NCBI GenBank assembly: GCA_032718475.1
Contig: JAUCBJ010008099.1
Location: forward strand, 1 to 64,000
Length of the DNA: 64,000 nucleotides
From: Nemertoderma westbladi
Taxonomy: Eukaryota > Xenacoelomorpha > Nemertodermatida > Nemertodermatidae
Reading direction: 5' to 3'
Positions 52,570-63,067 of this stretch are shown one piece after another (the first letter of the stretch is position 1; every line of letters begins with the position of its first letter). A program made the position numbers and the translations under genes. The notes beneath the pieces were generated by a model, which was given only the letters and a program-made list of their open reading frames with translations, was not told the DNA's origin and did not search any database.

Positions 52570-53421
52570 ACTGTATGTAAATAGTTATTAATTAACATAT
52601 ATATGCGAATGCCTACATTACATTCACGAAAAATGTTATATTCTGGAATAATTTTCAGCTTTTTTAAATAAATATACTAATTATAATTCTGTAGATACAT
52701 TTTTAATATATGTGAGTGGTTGGTTGGCCTTACATTATTAGAATGCTTACAATTAAAATTAATTGTTGAAATGCTGAACTAAAAATTTACATTTTACAGT
52801 ACCATATTGGCACATATTGTTCATGCATTATTTTATGCATCAATTGTTGTTTTTTCCGGGTCATATTATTCTAGTACTTTTAGTACTTTTATTTTTTATC
52901 AGTTATTAATTTATAATATTATGTTTGAAATTTCTAATATTGTATAACAAACTGTTATTTCAACCACTAGAATATTGCTCCTTAAGGTGGTTCTTCTTGA
53001 CAAAAAAAATAATTATTACATGGGAAATGTTTTGATGCCAATAGGGTAATTGGCGCTGAATCCTAAAATAGCAAAATGTTTCGAAATTGTTGGTTGTGTG
53101 ATGGAAGTGTTTGGATTCAAAAGTGGGGCTGCACCATAATACAAATTTTCAAATTTTGGGTGAAAATTACAAAAGTTTCCATAACTCAGAACGAAACAAC
53201 TTATCGAAAAACTGATTTAAGATTCGGAATTAAGATAAAATTTCACATCGGAAATCACATTAAAAAAAAATGTCTCAAAAAAAGAATGGGGGTGAACCCT
53301 CCCTTAATCTCACTGGCGCTCAGTAAATATAAGACCTCGAGAATAGTGAAAAAAAGTTATAATTTTTTCCCATGTAAAAAAATATTTGTTTGAAACACAC
53401 GCCCGGCATAGGTTTGGACAC

Positions 53422-55569
53422 ATGCACACTTTGCAACGTTCACGTAGTCGATTTAGAAATAGACAGAAGCTGGCCGAAAAAATAGAGGACGGTATAAGAA
53501 ACAATATTTGTGACCCAAGAGTATTTGATCCGTTAGTAGCAGATGGCTTGTCCCTATCTGACAATCAAAAAACGCTACTTCGATTGGGACCTTCATTTTG
53601 CCCCACACCAATGACTGTTGATTTGTATCAAGCACATTTGGACTTCAATGACTTTGCAACTAGATTACGTGACAAATACAACCAGGTAATAAAAGGAGTC
53701 GATGTAAATACTGAAAAAGAATCATTGAATACTACCCAGGATAATGACGATAACAACGAATCGAGATGCAAACCAAAACAGCCATGGGAGGTAAGTAAAC
53801 ATTTTACTAAACCATCCGGAAATAGTACGCTGGAGCAATTTTTAACAAATATATATACTGAAACGTTTAGTGATGAGAACATGAAATACGTGGAAGACAA
53901 TCTCTCTTCAGGAGAAAGGGAGGCTCTTAGGGAACTGAAGCGGGCAATAAAGGATGATGAACAAGGAACCATTCTTAGGATACAGGATAAGGGCTCAAAA
54001 CGCTTTGTTCTAACCAGTAAGGATAATTACGTAAGTGCAGTAGAAGATTACCTAGGTGACACTAATATTTTCATTAAACATAGTAATGATCCTACAGGTA
54101 AATACAAGAATAAAATAAAAGAATTTGTTAATAAATGGAAAGATACAGTACCAATAATTAAACGTTGTGAAAAATGGCTCACAAAGGATGACGTCAAACC
54201 TGGAACTGCTTTCGCGAATGTGAAGACACACAAACCAAACTGGCCATTAAGGAATATTTTATCGGCCTGTGGAACAGCCTCAGAGAATCTGGGCCGTTTT
54301 CTAGAACATTTTTTAAAAAATTTTGCCACTGCACATAAAGCATATCTCAAAGACACACGTCATCTAATAAAATGGATTCAACAACAGAATAAAAGATTTG
54401 CCCCCTTTCCCACTTCAGCAAAACTTATTTCTGTAGACATTACAAACTTCTTCCCTTCAGTGGATAACATAATGGGTATTGCAGCAGTTAGGAGAACAAT
54501 TACGGAACACCCAGATTTATTACTAGAAGACTCTCCCCCAGTAGAATGTTTGACTGAAGCTCTAGAATTATGTTTAAATTGTAATAATTGTAGTTTTAAT
54601 GGAAAACATTACACACAAGTGGATGGGTCGGCAATGGGCCCATCATACTCTTGCTCTTACACAGACATTTTTGGTGCTGAATATATTGATACAGCAGTCC
54701 GAACTTCACCAAAGCCTCCAGAAGAATGGCAACGATTTAGAGATGATGGAATAGCTATTACACTTGAACAAGAAGATGAAGATATCGGTATTCTGATTGA
54801 CCACCTCAACAATACCGTTAAACCTGGGAAAATAAAGTTTAAATTAGAAGAATATGGAAGGAAAATTAATTACTTAGATTTAACTATATTTTTTGATGAC
54901 AATGGAATACTTCAAACAAAAATATACCACAAACCAACAGACGTCCATCAATATATATGTCCGCACTCAGCCCATCCGCACAGTCAACTTAAACACGTTC
55001 CATATGGGGTTGCCCTACGATTGAGGCGTAACAATTCACGAATGGAGGATTTAATGCAAGCACTTTATGAATATGGAGCAGCATTCATTGCTAGGGGTTG
55101 GAGAATGGCCGATGTTACTACACAATTTGCAGCGGCAGCCATTCAGACACAGTTAGAATCTCTACAAAATGATAAAAAACGAAATAAAAGTAAATATACC
55201 ATATTTTATGTTAGTAACACTGAACCTATATTAGGATCAATACAAAAGAAAGTAGACAAACATACACCTATTCTAAGAACAGACATCAGGACCAAGCAAC
55301 TCATTGACTCTTATAAAATAGTAAATATTAACCGTAGGGCCCCTACGCTAAAGGGAATTTTAGCTCCATCCAGTTTAACATCAAAGCAGAAGAACCAGGC
55401 AAATACAACACATGCTGGATCTAAAAAATGTACAAGACAGAAATGTATACCATGTGAAGCGATAAAACCAACAAAACAATTCGGATTAACCTCGACCCAT
55501 TTGAAAACTAAATATGAAATTAAACAGCGCCTTACCTGTGATGACAAAGATATAATACAGTATATTTAG
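53422..55569 (+). CDS. Penelope-like reverse transcriptase
   Basis: 715 codons from the first in-frame ATG. The N-terminal 240 residues are charged (QRSRSRFRNRQKLAEKI, an acidic DNDDNNE stretch). The RT domain follows: ANVKTHKPNWPLRNILS (about 268), LISVDITNFFPSVDNI with the first catalytic Asp (about 337), VDGSAMGPSYSCSYTD (about 400), WQRFRDDGIAI with the catalytic Asp pair (about 437-442), then GRKINYLDLTIF and KIYHKPTDVHQYI, all in Penelope order. The C-terminal linker has a Cys cluster (CTRQKCIPC) of the kind found before the endonuclease in these elements. The motif around the Asp pair is R-D-D rather than Y/V-x-D-D. The frame ends at a TAG (55567-55569) caused by a frameshift, not at the natural end. 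Confidence 0.85.
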   Translation: MHTLQRSRSRFRNRQKLAEKIEDGIRNNICDPRVFDPLVADGLSLSDNQKTLLRLGPSFCPTPMTVDLYQAHLDFNDFATRLRDKYNQVIKGVDVNTEKESLNTTQDNDDNNESRCKPKQPWEVSKHFTKPSGNSTLEQFLTNIYTETFSDENMKYVEDNLSSGEREALRELKRAIKDDEQGTILRIQDKGSKRFVLTSKDNYVSAVEDYLGDTNIFIKHSNDPTGKYKNKIKEFVNKWKDTVPIIKRCEKWLTKDDVKPGTAFANVKTHKPNWPLRNILSACGTASENLGRFLEHFLKNFATAHKAYLKDTRHLIKWIQQQNKRFAPFPTSAKLISVDITNFFPSVDNIMGIAAVRRTITEHPDLLLEDSPPVECLTEALELCLNCNNCSFNGKHYTQVDGSAMGPSYSCSYTDIFGAEYIDTAVRTSPKPPEEWQRFRDDGIAITLEQEDEDIGILIDHLNNTVKPGKIKFKLEEYGRKINYLDLTIFFDDNGILQTKIYHKPTDVHQYICPHSAHPHSQLKHVPYGVALRLRRNNSRMEDLMQALYEYGAAFIARGWRMADVTTQFAAAAIQTQLESLQNDKKRNKSKYTIFYVSNTEPILGSIQKKVDKHTPILRTDIRTKQLIDSYKIVNINRRAPTLKGILAPSSLTSKQKNQANTTHAGSKKCTRQKCIPCEAIKPTKQFGLTSTHLKTKYEIKQRLTCDDKDIIQYI

Positions 55570-55907
55570 CAAAATGTAAAATATGTAACTTACAAGGAAT
55601 CGGATCAACAGAAACATTTAAACAAAGGCTATCACAATATAAGTGTAATATAAAGAATCATAAGTCACAAACGACTATAGAGAAACATTTTTGTAAAAAT
55701 GAAAACCATGATTTTTCGCATTTCGAAATAACACCCATTGAAAAGGTCCATTACAAAGGCAGGGGAAAGAAAGATCAGCGACGGGAGATCCGTACAAGGG
55801 AAGGATACTGGCAGTGCACCTTAAGAACAATCAAGCCATTTGGTCTCAACACTATAAATGAAGTGGTTTGCAATAATTTCGGCTTAGACGTATTTAATCC
55901 AGATTAG
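55560..55907 (+). pseudogene. GIY-YIG endonuclease domain of the Penelope-like element (shifted frame)
   Basis: 115 codons in the frame one base back from the RT frame: VYLAKCKICNLQGIGSTE holds the degenerate GIY and YIG motifs (here -VYL- and -GIGST-), then the basic FKQRLSQYK helix, HFCKNENHDFSHFEITPIE with the Cys/His positions, and a DQRREIRTREGYWQCTLRTI segment with the catalytic-type Arg/Glu and a final Asn-rich end before TAG at 55905. The domain is otherwise unbroken, so one small indel near 55550-55560 separates it from the RT. No classic slippery heptamer is visible, which argues against programmed frameshifting. Confidence 0.75.
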
Positions 55908-56235
55908 AGAACTCATTATGTAGACTAATGTACTGTAGACGCTTAATTTTCATGGAAACTGTAATGAATTAGCTATTTATTTATTTAATTATTTAAAGCA
56001 CTTGAAAAAGAAATATTATATTATTTCGAAAGCTTGTGTAATTTCTTATAATTTTTATTTAACGTGGTTGATCTTGGTTTCCTTACAATTATATTTATAT
56101 ATTTAATTTTTGTAACCGGATCCCACACCCCAACGGCTTTGACTTGCTAAATTTATAATCTATGTTATATATAATATATATATATAATATAATATGTTTT
56201 AAATATATTCTGGATACCAGCCCAATATATTCCAA

Positions 56236-56640
56236 ATTCGATGTAGATTCCAAAAATCAAACTTGCCATGCTACCTACGTGTTTAAAAGTTAGAAGCATT
56301 TTTCGGTGAAATTTTTCAAAGCGGTGCACCAATTTTTCATTTTTTAAAATTTATTTTTTTGAATTTTTTTTCCCAGACTTCCCCATTAGAGCAGAATTTT
56401 ATGTAGATTCCGAAAATCGGACTCATATCCCCTGAATATCCGATTCCTTCAATACATAAAATTCTGCTATACTGTAGTGGGGAAATCTGGGAAAACAATT
56501 TCAAAAGAAATTATTTTTAAAAAAGAGCCCAATTTTGAAAATTATACAGCCCGCTTTGAAAAATTTTACCGAAAAATGGTTATAACTTTTGAACTCGTAG
56601 CATTTAGGTCATTGGAATTTGATATTTGAAATCTAATCGA
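56236..56640. repeat. Long imperfect inverted repeat (~195-bp arms)
   Basis: The two halves are complementary over most of their length: TTTTTCGGTGAAATTTTTCA, AAAGCGG, TTTCCCAGACTTCCCC, AGCAGAATTTTATGTAGATT and CCGAAAATCGG on the left; their complements on the right up to TATAACTTTTGAACTCGTAG. The loop is only a few bases (around 56437). It would form a long hairpin if transcribed. No coding content. Confidence 0.75.
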
Positions 56641-57034
56641 ATTTTGAATATATTGGGATGGTTTCCAGAAAATATTGAAAATATTTTTTTCATGATGAAC
56701 GACACCTTATTTGGTACAGAAATTTCGGTCTTGGACAATTTCAATCGCATTTCAAATTTTCATGTTTTTTTCGTGGTCGGAATTATCCTAGTTGGATTTA
56801 TACTAACTGCTCTCAACTAGTCAATAAAAGGCAATGTGACCCACATTACCTTTCTTGACTAGTTTGAAATTTATTGATAAAATATATGATAAATGTCAAT
56901 GATAAATGTTAATTGTTCAGAACTAACAACAGTCAAAACAATTATTTAATTTGTTTACAGAACAAACAGTGATTTCCAAATTTTGGCAACTTATAATTAG
57001 ATCTCCGTAACTGCACTATTTTATTTTAACGGTA

Positions 57035-57384
57035 CTACTAGGATCGGCATGCTGCATTGCAGCTGTATTTTTAAGAATGGTGTGCCGGCTTATCGACAAA
57101 ATTGCGCCGCCACAACTCCCTATCACCCATGACATTTGCTAGATCATCCGCATCTTCAAGGCCAGTGTCCTTTAAGATGCGTCTCAAGAAAGTCATGGGC
57201 TGTCCACCATGCTTATTCACTCCATGAGGCTGCCAAAGTACAAGATTATGCACTGGCTGGTCCTCACGGCGAAAGCAATGTCCTGCAAAGAGGAGGCGAT
57301 TTTGTTCTAGTATCAAGCTTGGGGGAACCAATGAGACACCTCCAATGTTATATAGTGTCTGGTTGGAGATGTGTACTTGACACA
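57035..57384 (-). pseudogene. RTE LINE, 5'-truncated 350-bp copy
   Basis: Minus strand; last ~350 bp of the family to the TAG tail (CTACTAGG at 57035). A 12-13 bp duplication, ATTTTAACGGTA, flanks it at 57023-57034 and 57385-57396. A small deletion removes CATTGTA near the truncation point. Confidence 0.9.
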
Positions 57385-57550
57385 ATTTTAACGGTACACT
57401 GCACTGTACAGCTTTATCAGTAACTAACTGTATTCGGAAATAGATGGGATGTCAGGTCTGAGTTTAGTTTATTATATTAAGGTCAAATAATAATTGAAAG
57501 GTCATGTTACTTAGACCTAATACTGGCTATCTCTAAGTTATATATAAAAC

Positions 57551-57960
57551 TGTAGGTACTGTGGACTGTAGGTGCTGTGGGTTGTAGGTACTATGGGTTG
57601 TAGGTACTATGGGTTGTAGGTACTGTGGGTTGTTGGTACTATGGGTTGTAGGTACTATGGGTTGTAGGTATTGTGGGTTGTAGGTACTATGGGTTGTAGG
57701 TACTGTGGGTTGTTGGTACTATGGGTTGTAGGTACTGTGGGTTGTAGGTACTATGGGTTGTAGGTATTGTGGGTTGTAGGTACTATGGGTTGTAGGTACT
57801 GTGGGTTGTTGGTACTATGGGTTGTAGGTACTGTGGGTTGTAGGTACTATGGGTTGTAGGTACTATGGATTGTAGGTACTGTTGGTTGTAGGTACTGTGG
57901 GTTGTAGGTACTGTGGGTTGTAGGTACTGTGGGTTGTAGGTACTGTGGGTTGTAGGTACT
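57551..57960. repeat. 16-bp minisatellite (array 2)
   Basis: About 25 units of the same GTGGGTTGTAGGTACT repeat and same variants as array 1 (44881-45764), in the same orientation, again starting within 200 bp of a minus-strand RTE copy. Confidence 0.95.
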
Positions 57961-59439
57961 AACGTAATATGAAATAAATAAATAAATATGGCGAGATAAA
58001 AACTTAAATGTCATGACTCTGTATTTTCAATTTTCTTACTACAATTCCAAACAGCTCGAACAGCATGAAGAGCCGCATTTTAATTTGCTCTGCATTTTAG
58101 CTACATTATTTATTCAACACAGATAAGGACTTTGATTTGTCCCGAGATCTTTTATCCGCGAATATTCGAAATGTTGTCGAACGCTGACATTGCGAAATAA
58201 ATCAATATTATTGTAAGAGAAAGATTGGAACAGCTACACTAAAAATCCACTCCCGTTTATTGCTCCAAGAGCGGGATTGAACGCAATGAAACGATAGAAC
58301 CCATTGCCAAGCAATGGGTGATTACTTACTCAAGAATTGCTGGGCCATTATAGTATAGTAACAAGAGCCTCTCGCAGGGAATATTATAATACCAGATGAA
58401 TTATTAAGACGCTAAATGGGTTATCTAGGACGCTGTAACGAACTACCTCCTCTCCAATAACCAATAATAATAAAGGGAAAATGTTTTGTTACCATTATGC
58501 AATATGCCACTGGCACAGAGAGCAATAATGTTATGGAAACGCTGGGCTGGATAATGTTATCTAAAAATAAATTTGCATAGTGTGTGTAACAGATGGGCGA
58601 GTGTAGGTGAATGGATTCCATTGTTTTTTGTAATATGAATTCATAGGCTACATACATTTCAATGTACTAATGTACTATAGTAATAATATATTGCTTTACT
58701 AGCGTCCTCCTATTCCTACTATTGTCCTCCTCCAAGCTCCAGTTGTATTGAAGAAATTGCACAGTCCTATACTATCATATTCATTCATTCCTTACACTTG
58801 ACATCTGCGTGCCCCCGGACTGGGTATCACATTACTTTCATGCATATTATTAGGAACAGTTTAATATATACTCTGGCTGTAAACTCTGTATAGTCTGTAT
58901 CATAGGACAATAATATGGTCGATATGTAGGGACTAGGGTGACATTATTGCCTCAGATGGTGGTACCTTTACTATGACTTTTATGTCAAATAGTCGACCAA
59001 GTAAGGGATTGTTGTTAACCATAAACATCTACATTTTGAATATATGACAAACAATGATATTGTCCTGTCCTGTTATATCCCATGTGAGCAAAGAAAGTTG
59101 ATAAAGTCTAACTTAGTTATAAAGTTTCTTATGAAGTTAAAGATTATCGCGTTTGCTGTTACTTTTATATTCTCGTTGCTTTTCCCTAAATAGTTAGCAT
59201 TATTTTATTGTCTAAAGACAATAGCTCCGCCTTCCAGTGACCAAATATGTCGTAAAACTTATATAATCTGCCATATATGGTAGATGATCAGCTAAAAAGG
59301 CATAATAATATTATTTGTGCCATGGGAACAGGCTTGGTAAATTCATGACGCGATTTGTAATTAAGGCTATGAAAAAATTATAGTGATAAATTATATTGAT
59401 AATCTTTTCTTTAATGAGCTTGTCTTTATCCTCTTTTGA
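57961..59439. other. Spacer, no gene seen
   Basis: AT-rich; nothing supportable on either strand. Confidence 0.5.
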
Positions 59440-59650
59440 CAATTATTCCAGTCAGCGTACGAACCATTGCTTTGGCGGCCTCAAAGATAATAAGCTTTGT
59501 GGATAGCCCAGGATTTTCTGATGCCTCGTTACGAACACCGCCCTTGAAGATATTCTCACGATTGTCATCTGTGATAGGAGGTTGTGGCGGCGCCATTTAG
59601 TTAATAAACCATAATTCTCAATGCAAGCTGCAATGCAGCATGCCGATTAT
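59440..59650 (+). pseudogene. Ancient RTE LINE 3' fragment
   Basis: Strongly diverged but collinear with the RTE 3' end: ATTGCTTTGGCGGCCTCAAA, GTGGATAGCCCAGGATTTTC, CCTTGAAGATATTC, GATAGGAGGTTGTGGCGGCG and a well-kept GCTGCAATGCAGCATGCCGA at the end. The frame is destroyed. It shows an older burst of the same family. Confidence 0.75.
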
Positions 59651-59846
59651 TGATAAATAGAATTTGGCCACACCAATACTTTTTATATTTTATATGAAAA
59701 TATACATTTTTTTCTTTTGTAATTTTTAACATTTTCGGTTTTGAATTGTATGATAGTTTCACCACCTAGAACCCAAATTTAGTAAAATTTAACATCATGT
59801 TGTAGATTGTGGTGCCCTACCTAGGTCTATCCTTAACTGTAATAAT

Positions 59847-60469
59847 GTGGGGCGAGCCACGAAGTGTGCGAAGCCTTAGTATATGGGTGCCATTAACGAG
59901 TTGTCTGTCGTCGTAATCGTCGTCTGTCTGTCGTACTCGTCGTCGTAAATATTTGATCGCTAATAACTCAGTTATTCCTTGATGACATTAAACGAAACTT
60001 GGTACGTATGTAGTGCGACAAAAGTTTAAAAAGAATCTGAAGTTGGTAAAAAAACGAACGAACGCAACTAGTTTACAGTGGATACGAGTATCCATCTGCC
60101 ATAAATCAGCAGTTACTCTCACAGTTCCAAAACTTTGCATAGTTCTAAGGGTCGTTAGTCTCCGTTTAGGAAAATTATTTTAAGACAAAACAGGACGAGC
60201 GCAACGAGGATAATGAAGGAGAAGAGTATTGTAAAACCAAAAAATGTCATACTTAACTTAAATAGCAATAGTTAGAAGGTTTACAAATGACAGTTAAAGT
60301 GTGTAAGGGCAATCTGAAATGGATCTCTGTTTTAACAACTAGTTTATCACAAACTGATAGCATCGCCTTCACTCATATATATTTTAGGAAAGACGGTTTT
60401 CGTATATCTAATAGAGATTAGTATAATGTACTTTCAAATATAGGTTCTTGTGCTGCGCGAAGGCCCCAC
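59847..60469. mobile_element. TIR element (GTGGGGCGAGCCACGAAGT family), longer copy
   Basis: The left end GTGGGGCGAGCCACGAAGTG, TGCGAAGCCTTAG, ATGGGTGCCATTAACGAGTT corresponds to the complement of 1790-1854. The right end, read on the minus strand, GTGGGGCCTTCGCGCAGCAC, corresponds to 1217-1240. The interior has GACATTAAACGAAACTTGGT and non-coding sequence. No transposase. Confidence 0.65.
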
Positions 60470-60534
60470 GAAGGTGTTCTTTTCTATCTCTGTTTTCTTT
60501 CATACTCCCCCAGATGAATATTTATTTATGATGC

Positions 60535-60537
<3 letters not shown>

Positions 60538-60568
<31 letters not shown>
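60538..60568. repeat. TA microsatellite
   Basis: About 15 TA dinucleotides adjoining the 36-bp satellite. Confidence 0.95.
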
Positions 60569-60571
<3 letters not shown>

Positions 60572-60587
60572 TGCATATTTGTAACAG

Positions 60588-61703
60588 CTATATATTTTGT
60601 TAAATATATACACATTTAATTGACTATATATTTTGTTAAATATATGCACAATTAATTGACGATATATTTTGTTAAATATATGCACAATTAATTGACTATA
60701 TATTTTGTTAAATATATACACATTTAATTGACTATATATTTTGTTAAATATATGCACAATTAATTGACGATATATTTTGTTAAATATATGCACAATTAAT
60801 TGACGATATATTTTGTTAAATATATGCACAATTAATTGACTATATATTTTGTTAAATATATACACATTTAATTGACTATATATTTTGTTAAATATATGCA
60901 CAATTAATTGACGATATATTTTGTTAAATATATGGACAATTAATTGACTATATATTTTGTTAAATATATACACATTTAATTGACTATATATTTTGTTAAA
61001 TATATGCACAATTAATTGACGATATATTTTGTTAAATATATACACATTTAATTGACTATATATTTTGTTAAATATATGCACAATTAATTGACGATATATT
61101 TTGTTAAATATATGCACAATTAATTGACTATATATTTTGTTAAATATATACACATTTAATTGACTATATATTTTGTTAAATATATGCACAATTAATTGAC
61201 GATATATTTTGTTAAATATATGCACAATTAATTGACTATATATTTTGTTAAATATATACACATTTAATTGACTATATATTTTGTTAAATATATGCACAAT
61301 TAATTGACGATATATTTTGTTAAATATATGGACAATTAATTGACTATATATTTTGTTAAATATATACACATTTAATTGACTATATATTTTGTTAAATATA
61401 TGCACAATTAATTGACGATATATTTTGTTAAATATATACACATTTAATTGACTATATATTTTGTTAAATATATGCACAATTAATTGACGATATATTTTGT
61501 TAAATATATACACATTTAATTGACTATATATTTTGTTAAATATATGCACAATTAATTGACGATATATTTTGTTAAATATATACACATTTAATTGACTATA
61601 TATTTTGTTAAATATATGCACAATTAATTGACTATATATTTTGTTAAATATATACACATTTAATTGACTATATATTTTGTTAAATATATACACATTTAAT
61701 TGA
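60588..61703. repeat. 36-bp satellite, 31 units
   Basis: Units of GACTATATATTTTGTTAAAT then ATATACACATTTAATT, with a second type carrying GCACAATT instead of ACACATTT and GACG instead of GACT. The two types largely alternate, giving a 72-bp higher-order period in places. Because 36 is a multiple of three, the minus strand stays open for about 405 codons (12-residue repeats of the QLNVYIFNKIYS type); this is a by-product of the period, not support for a protein. Confidence 0.95.
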
Positions 61704-62500
61704 TAATGTTTGCTCAAGCAAGTTTTCGTATTTGGTTATCAGTAAAGTTAAGTGATCCCATCACCAATTATACCCAATTGGATATTTCCTGAGCTCTATC
61801 CTGTGGAATGACGCATTACTGTATGAACAGGAAACTGGAGTGGAACACGGACAGGCGGAAGCCATCCTGTTACAGTATGTTCATGCTCATATCCATGCTG
61901 AAAGAATTGCAGTAGCTACATTTAGCAGTAGTAAGAGACCTCGCTCACTACAATTGACCGTGACGCTGTATTCCTTGGGGACAGCTTGGTATAATGGGTT
62001 GGTATCCTATTACATTTTAATTGAGGCAGGATAACGATGAAAGAAAATAATGGAATTCCCACAGAAATTATAATTGGGCTAATTATATTTTCCAGGCGAC
62101 CTGGATCTGAGTAAATGCAGCAACAGTTGTTCACAAGTACACTGGCCAGACCAGTTACTTACAAGATGCCATATAGTCTGATGTGCATTATTCGGGAATT
62201 TGCTTTAAGATCTCTAGAAAACACATTTCATGGATAAAATAAAACCTATTTTAGATGATAATACAATTTGTTTTATATGTACTATAAATTGTATAGTTAC
62301 ATTATGTATATGCTGTAAGACTACAGGCCTATCCGCCTGTCTGTCAGTTTTATAATAACCTGGAAATTTGAAATTCCATTTTTTCTATTAGAATGGGTTG
62401 CTCTCATTAAATAAACAATTAATATGAATGAATTTAAATGTCTTCTTTAATTATGTTCCATTTAACAAAACCAGATTATAGAAATTATTTAAAATACATT
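61704..62500. other. Spacer, no gene assigned
   Basis: A plus-strand stretch at 61840-62034 is less AT-rich (EHGQAEAILLQYVHAHIHAE) but has no recognised motif and no supporting splice signals. The rest is AT-rich. Confidence 0.35.
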
Positions 62501-62511
62501 TTTACAAAAAT

Positions 62512-62517
62512 TTTATT
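62512..62517 (-). terminator. Candidate polyadenylation signal AATAAA
   Basis: The complement of TTTATT in a T-rich context. Position fits the candidate terminal exon at 62775-62951. Confidence 0.4.
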
Positions 62518-62610
62518 TCAATAAATCTTGCAGTAGTGGCTTGGTCACTAGTGGTGACTTTAAAAAAGAGCAAAACTGTTTGTGAGCAGTGCTCAAAATC
62601 CACCCAGACT

Positions 62611-62763
62611 TGAGACGCATCTTAAAGGACACTGGCCTTGAAGATGTGGATGATCTAGCACATGTCATGGGTGACAGGGAGTTGTGGCGGTGTAATTTTG
62701 TCGACAAGCCGGCACAACATTCTTAAAAATGCAGCTGCAATGCAGCATGCCGATCCTAGTAGT
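62611..62763 (+). mobile_element. RTE LINE, 153-bp 3' fragment
   Basis: The last ~35 codons and the palindromic end with TAG tail, flanked by a 9-bp duplication ACCCAGACT at 62602-62610 and 62764-62772. It lies antisense in the candidate 3' UTR. Confidence 0.9.
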
Positions 62764-62774
62764 ACCCAGACTCA

Positions 62775-62951
62775 TTATTCTTCATCCTTCACTGGGCTGG
62801 GCTGGGCAATAATATCGGAGCCAATGTAACTTTGGAAACGGGATAAGTTAGTTAAACCCATGCAAAAAAAAGCCATTGCCTGCAGCTGGCTAACATCTTT
62901 TACCTGGTTCAATTCAGCCAAAACTATTCCTCCAGTCATTTCATGAAATAA
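62775..62951 (-). CDS. Candidate terminal exon of an unidentified host gene
   Basis: On the minus strand, after a possible acceptor AG at 62952-62953, a frame reads LFHEMTGGIVLAELNQVKD, VSQLQAMAFFCMGLTNLSRF, QSYIGSDIIAQPSPVKDEE and stops at 62775-62777. Codon composition is more balanced than the flanks. A canonical AATAAA lies 260 bp downstream (complement of 62512-62517), so 62774 to about 62495 would be the 3' UTR. That UTR contains the RTE fragment at 62611-62763. I do not recognise the protein. The acceptor has a weak pyrimidine tract, so this remains a candidate. Confidence 0.4.
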   Translation of the reverse strand, partial: LFHEMTGGIVLAELNQVKDVSQLQAMAFFCMGLTNLSRFQSYIGSDIIAQPSPVKDEE

Positions 62952-63067
62952 CTTAAATCGCAAACATTAATGATATCGCAATATGTTCATTGTTCATGTT
63001 CTAGTTTGTAGAGAAGTGGTTGGGGAAAATGTTTGCAAATTCCATATCTCGTGTCAACAAATAACAA

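Larger units (their letters stand above)
53422..55907 (+). mobile_element. Penelope-like element, nearly complete coding part
   Basis: An RT frame followed, after one frameshift, by a GIY-YIG endonuclease domain, the organisation that defines endonuclease-bearing Penelope-like elements. I could not define terminal repeats or target duplications; an upstream AT-rich stretch (52990-53400) and the 3' text after 55907 (TTTCGAAAGCTTGTGTAA) may belong to it. Confidence 0.85.

Noticed and set aside
53076-53393. A 105-codon frame upstream of the Penelope-like RT as a separate ORF1
   Set aside because: AT-rich, Lys/Ile/Phe-biased composition with no motif; likely untranslated sequence.
55545-55570. 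Programmed ribosomal frameshift between the Penelope-like RT and endonuclease
   Set aside because: No slippery heptamer or obvious downstream pseudoknot is visible; a simple indel is the more economical explanation without sibling copies.
60500-61717. A 405-codon minus-strand frame of 12-residue repeats, as a repetitive protein
   Set aside because: It coincides exactly with a 36-bp satellite beside a TA microsatellite. The frame is open because the period is a multiple of three, and there is no domain, start context or splice signal to support it.
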